DNA of 64,000 bases from Deroplatys truncata (Eukaryota; Arthropoda; Insecta; Mantodea; Mantidae): the NCBI GenBank assembly GCA_030765065.1, contig CM060989.1, forward strand, positions 40,787,501 to 40,851,500, written 5' to 3'. Numbering within the stretch: position 1 is the first letter of the stretch; every line of letters begins with the position of its first letter. The notes under the pieces are model-generated. The model worked only from the letters and a program-made list of their open reading frames with translations, was not told the DNA's origin and did not search any database. The translations under genes were made by a program, and so were the position numbers. This document shows, one piece after another, positions 32,220-43,275 of this stretch.

Positions 32220-33195
32220 GAGGCAGTATTTTAACACTCAAATAATTTCAATTAAATTATATAAATTCAATTACAGCCCGCCTTGAAGCAATATGTGTAT
32301 GTAATAAATTGTAGAATGTATGTAACAGTCATTGCATATGCTTATATTATTGTAAACATGTTCACATAATGTTATGTGAATGCATTACGTAATTTAATAA
32401 TGTAGGAGCTGTGAGAAATAAGTTAAACGTTGCTAACAATAGGTAACCTTGAGACAATAATGAGTTTGAGAGTTTAAATACTACTAATCATTATTAGAGT
32501 AGCAATAATGTAAATTTTGAGACAGTTTAAAAAATAGCCAATCAACAACCAAAAAAAGCTTTAGTTAAAAGCAGATATTCTATTGGACTAGGATTAGCCA
32601 CTCAGAGACTTGAAATACAGAGATTTACAAGTTTAGACGGCTGAAATCCATTCAGTTGCCTGCAGACCGTGATAGTAACTGGATGCAAGATGCGTCCTCT
32701 AGAGAAATATAATACGTATTCGTGTGAGACGAAAAATAAGTATATGTGTTAAAAGGTACAAGTAATTAATTAAAGAATCTCACAGGTCTCAATATCAGTG
32801 AAGTGCTGTTTAATTTGTGTCAAGGATTAATAAAAAAGGAGTGAATTAAAACTTAAAAATCTACATTCTTAGTCTAACAAAACCCTGCCTAAGAGAAACG
32901 TGTCTCTAACAATAATACTGACGCAGTCGAGGCAAACATAAATATTTAAAGAAGCAGTTTAATAACAAAGCTAATATTTTTTTTAAACTTGGGGCAAATG
33001 CCACCTGAAAGTACATTTAGGGCGAAGGCTACCGGAAACTATTTAACATGCGTGAGATTGCAACTACTTCAAGTGTTCGGCTCCCCATCAGTTGAAATAC
33101 GATACAACTCCTTCAATACAAACTACTTCAAATTGACGCGTGGTGCAAACTCCTACAACAAAACAGCTTCTTCAAATTGGCGTCCATACATGGAG
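32220..33195 (+). repeat. 1-kb LTR-like dispersed repeat, copy 1
   Basis: Corresponds, in reverse complement, to 52935-53948. Shared blocks include GAGGCAGTATTTTAACAC, ACAGCCCGCCTT, CATTACGTAATTTAATAATG, TAGGAGCTGTGAGAAATAAG, GAGACACGTTTCTCT as its complement, and TACATTTAGGGCGAAGGCTA. Toward its right end CTTCAAATTGGCG-like motifs recur. The copy lies inside the piggyBac-like element, so it was carried in or inserted later. Confidence 0.8.
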
Positions 33196-33584
33196 CTAAT
33201 AAAATAATCCTATCTTCAAATTGGAGCTAACTGTTGCAAACAAGTTACAATACAAACAAAACCTTCTCAAATTATGAAATTTTACTGTGGAACCAGCGGT
33301 CCTGCATAGCAACCCGCGGCAATTTTTAGCAAATGTATGGATTTATTGAAGTAGATTTTATTTTTTTCCCCACTCAGAGCGCCTCTGGTGCCTTGAATAA
33401 TATGTCTGTATTGTTAGGTTGGCAGCCTTTATCTGTAATGTAGAAAGCACGCTTTCGCAATGTTTGCCATTACTGAATAATGGGATTTTTGTCCTCACAC
33501 TTACATCACAGATTTCAAAGAAAAGAAAGAAAAAAATCATAGAAGGGTTATTGTTCTCAAATGAAACTCTGAGAGCAGCAGCAG

Positions 33585-33845
33585 ATGTCAATTTATAGGA
33601 AAAGGACGTCTCTAAATACGCCTACATTCAAGAAACACGACGGACTAGCTCTTAAGGTACGAAAGTATTGTAAAGGATGCTACAAAAAGAAACTCTCAGG
33701 ACATTTGTCAAAACATACAGTGAAGAAAGTAACCAGTTACAGCGAAGAATACGACAGAAAACCTCATTTTTGCTTCACATGCTTTGCTAATTTTCATTAT
33801 TTAAAATTAAAAACCAGGAGCGTCATTGTCCGAATTTCCTTGTGA
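33585..33845 (+). pseudogene. piggyBac-like transposase C-terminal Cys-rich domain, relic
   Basis: The 86-residue frame ends with a region like the cross-brace zinc-binding domain that closes piggyBac transposases: RKYCKGCYKKKLSGHLSK, then KKVTSYSEEYDRKPHFCFTC and FANFH. The first Cys pair (C-x2-C) and the last one (C-x2-C with a following FH) are present. The middle pair, usually Cys-x-x-Cys after a Tyr, has become Ser and Tyr-containing (SYSEEYD). The catalytic DDD core is not found upstream; most of it seems deleted or replaced by the LTR-like repeat. Its place between TTAA-flanked ends supports the assignment. Confidence 0.82.
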
Positions 33846-34427
33846 ATTTAAAGACACGTTTAGCCTAAGAGAAAGCCATCTTTTGTTTCTTAAATGTTAA
33901 ATATTTATATTAAAAGTACATATCTCGTTAATTTATCTTTTGCTGGAGCAATAATATACAGTAGCCTAATCATTTTTCATAACTTGGGGGGCGCAATTGA
34001 TCCCCTGTAGCAGAAGTGACGCCCCTGAACTAAACATTTCTGATACTCCATAGTCTGTATACTTTTAATGTTAGAACTAAACGCATTTTTGACAGCAATT
34101 CTAATTAAGCTTTTGATTGATAACATCATTTTGTTCCATTGCCTGACTGCACATAAACATAGTTAATAAATTTTCTTCACGCTGACAAAATTTTTTATAT
34201 TGAAATTTAGACCTGCATAATATACCAATTCCAAACCAAGTGGTAGTAATGTTTAGATAAGGATCACAGAGATCCATTTCATAACTAAAACTCAATGCTT
34301 CAGTGGACCGCTGGATTGTAGAAATCTAAAAATTAGTCCAGAAACGTAGCGGTCATGAGGACCGCCACGGCCCGACAAGAATTGATAGGGCAGGCTCCAG
34401 GGATCGCTCTGGCGCTTAACGTGTTAA

Positions 34428-34523
34428 AGGGCAGTTTGGAGTGGGGGATTTTCTTAAAAATCTTAATGTCTGATCCTTGGAAGAGGCTGAAATTAAACGA
34501 CCTTTTTCGTTTTTGAGTTATGC

Positions 34524-34604
<81 letters not shown>

Positions 34605-34733
34605 GGATATTTTTCTAAAAAGCTTTTACTTTTGGTTCAGAGAATCCAAAAACGTGTATTTCCGGTAAAATCTTGGCATCGAATTTTTGGTTGAAATGCA
34701 GTACTAACTATAGCAAGTAAGTAAAAATTGATA
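34428..34733 (+). mobile_element. fam-H repeat, right part (interrupted)
   Basis: Resumes as AGGGCAGTTTGGAGTGGGGG after the piggyBac-like element and runs to GCAAGTAAGTAAAAA. The microsatellite has grown into (TC)n plus (AC)n. Confidence 0.9.
34527..34599. repeat. (TC)n(AC)n compound microsatellite in fam-H
   Basis: About 44 bases of TC followed by about 29 of AC at the fam-H microsatellite position. Confidence 0.96.
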
Positions 34734-34797
34734 CCATAACTTCATATTCGTCATTTACAACGTGTGTTTTTCAGAACTTTTCTATATTGTTTAATTT

Positions 34798-34836
<39 letters not shown>
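34798..34836. repeat. (AAT)n microsatellite
   Basis: About 13 trinucleotide units. Confidence 0.95.
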
Positions 34837-34937
34837 TCTTCGACCTTCAGTATCGCTGGGAAATTGACAAACATTTAGTAGAGGGATTTTAAAACGGTAA
34901 CTTGTAATTAAGCTTCCAAAGCCATTGTTTTGGGGAA

Positions 34938-35347
34938 AAAATGTTACATTCACATGACTTTCATTACCCTCTATCGCCTATTAGTGGGTATACAAAATTC
35001 TTACGATATTTTATTTTCCTGTTTCATTTCAATCGAGATAAAGCTTTCCGGAAATAGCTACATTACACATTTCATTTCAGATACAAAGGGAACAGCGTTA
35101 GTAAAATGTTTTAGAACTGGGCGCTATATGCTGGTCTTAAAATTCCATACTCTTTCCATGACATCGTGACAAACAATTGAAAATCGACAGGAGTTTAAAA
35201 AATGGCTAGCATTAATGATGGATATCTCGGAAAAGGGCCACAAAAAAGTTATTTGAAATAAATTGTGTGTTTTAAAGACATCTACATCTCTTGTGTGGTA
35301 CGTTTTCGTCTATCGCTTAACGTTTACCAGTTATAAAAATTATAGAA
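34938..35347 (+). mobile_element. fam-H repeat, subfamily 2, head part
   Basis: TGTTACATTCACATGACTTT, then the subfamily-2 blocks TACATTACACATTTC, ATTCCATACTCTTTCCATGA and ACAATTGAAAATCGACAGG. It stops at CGTTTACCAGTTATA, directly before the next copy. Confidence 0.85.
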
Positions 35348-35351
35348 AAAA

Positions 35352-36276
35352 AATCTGATGTGTTGCACTCACATGACTTTCTCTACTCTTGTAAAAACTA
35401 TTTTTACAAACGCTTATTCTCCATCTACTTCATGTTAATCCATAAACATTTGCAGAGTCCATCTTATTGCTAATTTTCTTGTAGATGTAAGGGGATAATA
35501 TATTTACAAGGGCAATTTGGAAATACAGTAGCCTTTAAGCACATACATATCTCTTAATAACTGTTTGCTAGGTACAGCACCATTCTCTTTCCCACAGATT
35601 AATACTCTTTGCATATCCAAGACAAAAAAAAATGAATAACGAATTCCCATTTGCGAAAATAAGTATTGAAAAATATAAGACAATAATAAGCAATATCTCG
35701 AAAATGCTTCACTCAACAAAAAAATGTATATGATATAAATTGTGTATTTTAACGCGATCTACATTTTTTGTTTAGTAAAATTTTGTCTACCTCTTATGGT
35801 TTACCAGTTATGCAAGTCGTTCACAATGAAGAATACTTTTGGAGACATTCCAGAAAATTCAAGATATACATTTTATTTGTCATAAAAATATCTTAAACAT
35901 ATGATATTTTAATCAAAATCGTTAGAGCCATTTTTGAGAAAATTAAAATTTTCGAAAAATGTTCCATGTAAAGGGTATTCTGGGGTGGGGTAATTTTCTT
36001 GAAAACCTTCGTGTCGCAGCTATGGAAGATACTGAACCTAAATACCAAGTTTGGTGTTTATCCGACTGTTCGTTTCTGAGTTATGCTGTTCACAGACAGA
36101 CACACACACAGACAGACACACAGACAGACACACAGACACACACGGACATGTTTCCAAAAATGCTTTTTTGGATTCAGGGGTCTCAAAACATATATTTCCG
36201 GTGAAATCTCGGTATCGAATTTTTGGGTGGAATACAATACTTCCCCTACTTACTATACGTAGTAGAGAAAGTAAAA
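35352..36276 (+). mobile_element. fam-H repeat, full length
   Basis: TCTGATGTGTTGCACTCACA to GTAGTAGAGAAAGTAAAAA, with both 12-bp arms and an ACAGACAGACAC-type microsatellite at about 36094-36145. Confidence 0.94.
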
Positions 36277-36690
36277 ATTCTTTGGAATGAAGTGGACTTT
36301 AAAGGTTATTTCCAGAAAGTTCAAGATATTCATTTTATTTGTAAGTAAATATGTTTATTATATGGTATTTTAATCAATATCTTTAGAGCCATTTTTTAAA
36401 AAATCAAAACTTTCGAAAAATGTTCGAAGGCGAGGAAATTTTTGTGAAAATCATATTGTCGCATCTTTGGAAGATACTGAAATAAAATACCAAGTTTGGT
36501 ATTTATCCGACTATTCGTTTCTGAATTATGCTGTTCACAGATACTCATACACGGAACGTTTTCTAAAAATGCTTTTTTTGGGGTTCAGGGGACCTCAAAA
36601 CATATTTCCGGTGAAACCTCAACATCTAATTTTTGAGTGGAATACGATACTTCCCCCTACTTACTATACGAGAAGAGAAAGTGAAAATAA
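36277..36690 (+). mobile_element. fam-H repeat, 3' part, in tandem
   Basis: Begins at the TTCTTTGGAATGAAGTGGAC block and ends TACGAGAAGAGAAAGTGAAA. It follows the full copy directly, giving a third unit in the run. Confidence 0.85.
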
Positions 36691-37101
36691 ACACAAGAAA
36701 ATAGGAGTGAATGCTCATTTCCATGGCTATGGCATATTCAGATTTCAAAATGGTGGTGACATATAAAAAGACCGCCATGTGTCGGCAATAAAAATGCAAA
36801 CCGAAAAGGAGGGTGACAAGGGGTTGAAAAGAACCTCCGCCCTGCCACGCGTTCGTTATGACTATTGGATTGGTTCTGCGGCGAGCTAACCAACAAGGCC
36901 TTTGATAATTCTTTTTAACCCTTTTACTTTACACTCGCTCCTAAGCAAAGAATTATTTATACAATCCTCTTTCTGAGGGGCCGTGTGCCGCAGCGCGCGC
37001 ATGTCATGAAAGCCTGGGACTCACCCCTTCCCTTATTCTTTCATGTCTCTGGGGTAACAGTGGCTTAAGTGCGACCGAGTCCGCATCAGATGCTATACTG
37101 C
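36691..37101. other. Non-genic DNA
   Basis: Includes a GC-rich patch (GCCGCAGCGCGCGCATGTCA at about 36990). No recognised gene. Confidence 0.5.
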
Positions 37102-38022
37102 ATTCACTCTTAGGTTGATCCGCGCCAAAACAAACGCACGTGACCAGTGCACCGTGGTACAACACTGTAGCAATGCGAGCAAGAAAGTAGTCCCATGCAA
37201 TAGTCTAAAGTTTAGAATGAATTTATCCTTAAATGATATAATATTCTATACAAATTCTTTAAAGTCTAATTAACGCTAATTTGTACCGTTAAACAGAGCT
37301 ACAAAGCTCAACATACAATTCGTATAAGTACCTGACATCCGGATATACGCAGAATATTGTTTGTAGCAGTTTCTGTTTAGTATCATGACGGACGGTGATT
37401 TTCTCAAGCGTTTTCGTCGACTTACGTAAAGCATACGCGAGCTAACCATTGACTAGTGGTGAAAAAAACAATAGAGTTGGAAGTTTATTGTAAGTTATGT
37501 GAGAAATATCTAACACTTCCCGTGAAAGAAGTGGTGAAATTAACTTTTGAGTTCACCGATGTTTCGAGTATAAACAATGCTCGTTAAAAAAATCTGAAAC
37601 GGGAAAGTTGTTACACGGGGAAAAGCAGAAAGCGTATGAAATACGCGATGCAGGAATGTAACAAGAATACAATTCACGTAACAATATACAATTTCTTTTT
37701 TTAAAATAAGCCGCCAACAGTTGATAAAGTGCCGCTTCCAGAGAGCAAATAAATGTAAGATATAGCATACCTGTTACTTTCTTTTTCGCTCGTTTCTTTT
37801 AGAACTATTATTATATGTGTAAACATTTATTTTGTTTTTGCGAATATCGGACTTATCACCTTCAACCGTTTAAGCTGTAGGATCCTGTTCTCTTTGTATT
37901 TTGTGGTCACAGTGTCGTGAAAGGTATGAAAATATTTCTGGTACGAATGGCGGAAGGATACATTATAACGGTGCACTGGTCACCTGAGTTTTGTTTTGGC
38001 GCGGATCAACCTAAGAGTGAAT
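37102..38022. mobile_element. Non-autonomous element with long TIRs (921 bp)
   Basis: The left end ATTCACTCTTAGGTTGATCC continues into GCGCCAAAACAAA and then GTGACCAGTGCACCGT. The right end is the inverted copy of all three blocks with a few extra bases between the last two. The inverted repeat is about 50 bp. No target duplication is obvious. The interior is AT-rich. A scrap reading CEKYLTLPVKEVVKLTFEF could come from a BED-like or other zinc-binding region but is too short to classify. Superfamily unknown. Confidence 0.8.
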
Positions 38023-38199
38023 AAAGTTTGGACCTATTCTCATATCTGTCAGGGACGAAATTTAACATGTATAACCGTCCAGCATTTAGCACAAGTATAG
38101 AATATTTTCGCCCTTATTACAGAAAATGATGACTGAACGAGGTGAAAAATTTATAAAACTTGAGAAAATTAAATTTGTTTAGTATAAAACTGATCGCCG

Positions 38200-38645
38200 C
38201 GCAAGATGGCTATGCGGTAGCGTGTCAGTCTCGCATTTAGCAGGTCTCGGGTACGAATCTCGTTGGTCGGGCCACCCCGCCTTGGATTTTATTTCGTGGT
38301 TTTCCCAAATCGGTAGGCGAATGCTCTTCTACCATGAATTTCCTGTCCATCGTTTTCTATTCTGATTCACTTTCATTTATCCCAGGACCAGTGTTATAGA
38401 CCAGGCGACGGCGATTGGTGCGTGAGCAAAGGATTTATCCCTGGTGCTTGGATGGCCGGTTGGTTCCCCTTCGTGGCGGTGATCCTTCCTGGGAACCCCC
38501 AAGTTAAAATGGCGCAGACAGGCTCAGGCCGCCGTCAGGATTGGTGTAATTCTGGTATCGTTAGGAACCTCCTCCATTTCGTCAGGTTCTGGTCGCCCTT
38601 CGGGGTCTCCCTTTCCTCTCAGGAATCCGTAATACACGAAGATTA
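38200..38645 (+). mobile_element. SINE-1 copy
   Basis: A box GCGCAAGATGGCTATGCGG. The B box is partly changed (GGGTACGAATCTCG). Then GTGGTTTTCCCAAATCGG, CCAGGCGACGGCG, a GGATTTATCCCTGGTGC block and GGTATCGTTAGGAACC. It aligns best with the copies at 55027 and 60600. Confidence 0.82.
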
Positions 38646-38756
38646 TTGGTCCGGTATCGCATCCAATAAAAATCAGAAGATTTTTCGAAAAGACGAAGAT
38701 TGGAACTAATAAAATTGAAAACATTAATCGTCTAGAACATACAGAGCATTTACACG

Positions 38757-38880
38757 TTAAGGAACACTGGGACAGAGTTTTTAGGTGAAAATAACATTTT
38801 TGTTTTTTTAATTATTCATATAAATATTCTATAGACCCTGTGAATGATTTTGGCCAAACATTTTTCAATCCGCCATTTTT
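38757..38880 (-). repeat. Fragment of the 24.4-kb TIR element
   Basis: Matches the reverse complement of about 25265-25387: AGGAACACTGGGACAGAG, TTTTTAGGTGAAAA, AATATTCTATAGACCC, CCAAACATTTTTCA. The other end is not found nearby. Confidence 0.65.
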
Positions 38881-39469
38881 AAAGGCCCTTCGACATATTT
38901 AAATCACCCGCGTGCTACTTTTTCGCCCCATTGAACCCTTTCTGTGTGCGTTTTTCTTCTTCTCAGTTTTACATTTTTGCGCAGAAATTCATTTTTCTTA
39001 CATTTAGTTTTGTTCTTATTTATATGCAAGTTTGCAAACATAATCTAAAATGTGCCATCTAAAGATGAAAGTATGCATTTTATGATTGCTTTATCCACTG
39101 GCTCACAAAATATTACCTTATATTGAAAAACAAGGCAAATTGTAACACCAGGAACTTCATAAAAAAAACTTTATTTCTCTACAACTAATAATATCAATTT
39201 CATTCAAATCCTTACATTTATTTTCACTGAACTAAAGTATTAGAAAATGCCCCGATTATACTTCTTTGACAAATGTGAATGCCTAAGACAGTTTTAGAAA
39301 ATTTGCATTTTTTCCTTAATTAAAAATATTTAATTACATTACCTGAGAATCTATTTGAGACAGAACTTTGAACTTTCACACGGCTTTTTATATACCATTT
39401 TCTAATGAAAAAACATCATAAAAATGTAGGTCCGCATTTAAAAAAAATTAATTTACCCTAAAATGACCA
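38881..39469. other. AT-rich non-genic DNA
   Basis: No recognised coding sequence. It may be a continuation of the element fragment to the left. Confidence 0.45.
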
Positions 39470-39620
39470 TAATAACGTCCTCCAAACAAAACACGACTAA
39501 TGGAATTTACTTTCCCCCATAGTATCAAGCAACTATTATTAAAGGCATTTCCTTCTACAACACTTAGTTTTGGAGATATTGTACAGTCTCAACTTAAATG
39601 GTTCACCCTGTATATGATAT
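39470..39620 (+). repeat. Short dispersed repeat (family K), copy 3
   Basis: ACGTCCTCCAAACAAAACAC, GACTAATGGAATTTACTTTC, CTACAACACTTAGTTTTGG, GGTTCACCCTGTATA. Same order as in the copies at 3041-3225 (reverse) and 3515-3616. Confidence 0.7.
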
Positions 39621-39690
39621 GGCAACGACTCATAATACTAGCAGAAGATCGAAATAGTGAATCTTGTGTAAATAAATTGTCTGGTGATTT

Positions 39691-40929
39691 CACTACGTCA
39701 TCAAAAGTATCCGGACACCTGGCTGAAAATGATGTACAAGTTCTTGGCGCCTTCCATCGGTAATGCCTGAAGTCAATATGGTGTTCGCCCACCCTTAGCC
39801 TTGATGACAGCGTTCACTCTCGCAGGCATACTTTCAATCACGTGCTGGAAGGTTTCTTGGGGAATAGCAGCCCATTCTCCACGGAGTGCGGAACTGAGGA
39901 GAGGTATCGATGTACGAGGTAGGTCGGCGAGGCCTGACAAGAAGTCGGCGTTTCAAAACATCCCAAAGGTGTTCTATAGGATTCAAGTCAGGACTATGTG
40001 CAGGCCAGTCCATTGCAGGGATGTTATTGTCATGTAACCACTCCACCACAGCCCGTGCAGTATGAGCAGATGCTCGATCGCGTTGAAAGATGCAATCACC
40101 ATCCCCGAATTGCTCTTCAACAGTGGGAAGCAAGAAGGTGCTTAAAATATCCATGTAGGTCTGCGCTGTGATCGTGCCACACAAAACAACAAGGGGTGCA
40201 AGCCCCCTCCATGAAAAACACGACCACACCATAACACTACCACCTCCGAATTTCACTGTTGGCACTACACACGCTGCCAGATGACGTTCACCAGGCATTA
40301 GCCATACCCACACCCTGCCATCGGATTGTCACGTTGTGTACTGTGATTCGTCACTCCATACAACGTTTTGCCACTGTTCAATTGTGTAATGTTGACGCTC
40401 CTTACACCAAGCGAGGCGTCGTTTTCCATTTTCCTGCGTGATGTGTGGCTTATGAGCAGCCGCTCGACCATGGAATCCAAGGTTTCTCACCTCACGCCTA
40501 ACTGTCATAGTACTTGGAGTGGATCCTGATGCAGTTTGGAATTCCTGTGTGATGTTCTGGATAGATGTCTGCCCATTACTCTTTACGACCCTCTTCAAAT
40601 GTCGACGGTCTCTGTCAGTCAATAGACGAGGTCGGTCTGTACATGTCCCTTCACGTTTCCACTTCACTATCACATCAGAAACAGTGGACCTAGGGATGTT
40701 TAGGAGTGTGGAAATCTCGCGTACAGACTTCTGATACAAGTGACACCCAATCACCTGACCACGTTCAAAGTCCGTGAGTTCCACGGAGCGTCCCATTCTG
40801 CTGTTTCACGATGTCTAATGACTACTGAGGTCGCGGATAATGAGTACCAGGCAGTAGGTGGCAGCACAATGCACCTAAGATGAAAAACATATGTTTGTGG
40901 GGTGTCCGGATACTTTTGATCACATAGTG
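39691..40929 (-). mobile_element. Tc1-like DNA transposon, copy 3 (complete, 1239 bp)
   Basis: The left end starts CACTACGTCATC and the right end closes GATCACATAGTG, inverted repeats of about 29 bp with two mismatches. The right flank is TA (40930-40931); the left flank is TT, so the left TA has probably mutated. Same length and layout as copy 2. Confidence 0.95.
39785..40796 (-). pseudogene. Tc1-like transposase, DD34E type, nearly intact
   Basis: The start MGRSVELTDFERGQVIG is at 40796. The N-terminal part keeps both DNA-binding HTH regions and reaches NVVWSDESQYTT, with the first catalytic Asp present. A TGA then stands where copy 1 has TGG (Trp). The same frame continues through KFGGGSVMVWSCFSW, CIFQRDRASAHTARA (second Asp) and SPDLNPIEHLWD (Glu, DD34E spacing). 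About four extra bases near 39915 shift the frame after LKRRLLVRPRRP, spoiling the last ~45 residues. It is the best-preserved of the three, yet still inactive as it stands. Confidence 0.94.
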
Positions 40930-40931
40930 TA

Positions 40932-41557
40932 TATCTAGTGACTCGAGTTAGGAAGTTGACCGCCCTGGCATGTCACATCAGTCATCTTTATTGTTTAGTA
41001 ACCTGAGTTAGTCTGCGTCCTGTATAACAATTTTGTTCTACAATTTTATTTTTGGCAAAGGAGCTACAAGACAAAAATCCCTTATCAAAGACTTCCTTTA
41101 CAAGCCTTGTTGCTCAAAAACTTAAGCCACGAAAGGTAATGCGTAAGATTTCGAACAACAGTTTGATCTGCACAAAGCGAGAGTAAAAGAGCAAAGAGTT
41201 TAAGTGAAATTTACGACGTTGTTTATGGCTCTACTGTCCTAAATGGTAGATTGCTCTGAGAATACGTCTCCAGTTTTCAAATTAGTAATACTGAAAATGC
41301 GCAACATTAGAATTCAAGATCCACAAGTGCATCAATCTAAACTAAAACAGCAACTTCTCTCTGTAATCCCAAAATTGGTTTCCTGCAAGACTACAAGAAA
41401 ATTGATGCATTGCCTTGTGGAATCTATTGGACATGCAATAAAGTATGTTGTTATATTTTGATTCGATCAGTAATGCAATCTGCCTCTCAATATGGAATAT
41501 TATTCTTAGAATACCCTAAACATAGAGGATGTTTGTATTATATTCCACAAAAAAAAT
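40932..41557. other. Non-genic DNA
   Basis: The 72-codon frame at 41243-41461 has no recognisable domain. No repeat family recognised. Confidence 0.5.
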
Positions 41558-42389
41558 CCTGATGTGTTACACTCACATTACTTTCTCTATTCTTTTACAA
41601 ACTATTTTTACAAAAGCTTATTGTCCATCTACTTTATGTTAATCGAGATAACTATCTTATTGCTAATTTTCTTGTAGCTACAAGGGGAATATGATAGACT
41701 TTAAGCGATAGTCAAATCTTTTAAGAGCTGGTTGCTATGTGGAACATTCCATTCTCTTTGTATTTCCAGGACATAAAAAAACGAATAACGAATTCCCATT
41801 TGAGAAAAAGTATAATCATTGGAATATCCAAACAAATAACAAGGAATTTCTCGGAAATGGTTCGTTCAAAAAAAATGTATATGACATAAATTGTGTGCTT
41901 TAACGAGATCTACATTTTTTGTGAAGTAACATTTTGTACATCTCTTAGGGTTTACCAGTTATGCGAAAGTCATTCAGAATGAAGAGTACTTTGAGAGACA
42001 TTCCCAGCAAATTTAAGACATACATTTTATTTGACATAAAAATATCTTAAACATGTGATATTTTATCAAAATCGTTAAGAGCCATTTCTGAATATTTCCG
42101 AAAACTGTTCCATGTAAAGAGTAGTCCGGGGTGGGGGATTTTCTCAAAAATCTTCGTGTCGCATCCTTGGAAGATACTAATCACAAATACCAAGCTTAGT
42201 AGTTATCCAACGTTTCGTTTTTGAGTTATGCTGTTCGCAGACTGACAGACACACAAACGGACATGTTTCCAAAAATACTTTATTTGGATTCAGTGCACCT
42301 CAAAACATGTATCACTCGTGAAATCTAGGTATCGAATTTTTGGCTGGAACGCACTTCCCCTACTTACTGTACGTAGTAGAGAAAGTAAT
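41558..42389 (+). mobile_element. fam-H repeat, full length
   Basis: CCTGATGTGTTACACTCACA to GTACGTAGTAGAGAAAGTAA. The internal arm is changed to ACTTTCTCTATT. The microsatellite is very short (ACTGACAGACACACAA). Confidence 0.92.
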
Positions 42390-42413
42390 TAGAATTTCAG
42401 GCTCCACCGGAAA

Positions 42414-43029
42414 TACGAGGCGTATTATTAAAGTACTGATAATTTTTTAAAAAATATAACAACATAATTTACCAAATAGTTTATTATCGCTCATTACCTA
42501 ACACCCCTTCTCATCATAGTAACTGCCGTTACTCAGGTATTTGTAACGGGAAACCAGTTTTTGTCTGCATTCGTCAAAGAATGGTGCCGCCTGTGATGAA
42601 GCCGTCTTCTCTTCTTGTTTCACATTAGCATTTTCGTTGAAATGTTTTTCGCAAGGAATTTCTTCAGAAGAAGAAACAGATAATCACTTGGTGCCAATTC
42701 CGGACTGTAGGGAGGGTGGTCGAATTGTTCCCAACCAAAAGCTGCGAGCAGATCTTGAGCTTATTTAGCTGTGTGTGTGTGGTCGGGCATTGTCACTCAT
42801 TATTTCCCCATAAACCTCACACAATTGGCAGTAAATGTTTGCTGATCTAACATTTCTCGCATTAAAAACACAAATCACTGATCTGACTCCACAGTCAGGG
42901 GGTCGTTTGTTTGTTTTGAACACTTCGAAACACTCTAACAACAGGAAACACACAATGGCGATCGCTCACAGCTGGCTTCCTAATGAAAAGAGGAAGTGAT
43001 TGCGCATGTTCAAAATCGCGTCTCGTATA
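42414..43029 (-). mobile_element. Internally deleted mariner element, inserted in fam-H
   Basis: The ends TACGAGGCG (left) and, inverted, TACGAGACG (right) lie at TA dinucleotides. The left flank ACCGGAAA and the right flank GTTTTGAGGCCC together rebuild the fam-H sequence GGAAATA-GTTTTGAGG, so the element sits inside a reverse fam-H copy. At about 615 bp it is half the usual ~1.3 kb of mariner. Confidence 0.85.
42480..42953 (-). pseudogene. mariner transposase, deletion derivative
   Basis: The minus-strand frame begins MCFLLLECFEVF and passes VRSVICVFNARNVRSANIY and QLCEVYGEIMS, the N-terminal helix-turn-helix region of mariner transposases. It jumps directly to DNARPHT, the motif with the second catalytic Asp, and then, after frame breaks, QDLLAAFGWEQFDHPPYSP and ELAPSDY, which holds the third Asp of the DD34D triad. 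The roughly 100-150 residues between, with the first catalytic Asp, are missing. The C-terminal part decays after LKKFLAKNIST. Not functional. Confidence 0.88.
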
Positions 43030-43195
43030 GTTTTGAGGCCCTCTGAACCCGTGAACATCATAACTCAAAAACGAAAAGTTCGATAAATATCAAACTTGGT
43101 ATTTCAGTTCAGAAGGTTTTAAAGATACACCAAGATTTTCAAGAAAATCTCCTCACCCAATACTACCCTTTAGATGAAATTTTTTTCAAAATTAC
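43030..43195 (-). mobile_element. fam-H fragment, reverse, right of the mariner
   Basis: GTTTTGAGGCCCTCTGAACC, AACATCATAACTCAAAAACG, ACTTGGTATTTCAGTTCAG, TTTTCAAGAAAATCTCC, ACTACCCTTTAGATG. The outer part of the same copy lies left of the mariner at about 42390-42413. Confidence 0.85.
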
Positions 43196-43242
43196 ACATG
43201 AATGACTAATTTATCTTTGCACCAATAATAATCCGAATAGTT

Positions 43243-43248
<6 letters not shown>

Positions 43249-43275
<27 letters not shown>

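Larger units (their letters stand above)
32068..34423 (+). mobile_element. piggyBac-like element with TTAA target duplication
   Basis: TTAA lies on both sides (32064-32067 and 34424-34427) exactly where a fam-H copy is split. The ends are inverted: after TTAA the left reads CTCCTTAAGTGCCAG and the right, reverse complemented, CACGTTAAGCGCCAG, matching at 12 of 15 positions. GCGGTCCT/GGACCGC-type short motifs lie near both ends (about 33294 and 34347). At 2356 bp it also contains the 1-kb LTR-like repeat at 32220-33195. The transposase is reduced to a C-terminal relic at 33585-33845, so it cannot move on its own. Confidence 0.88.
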
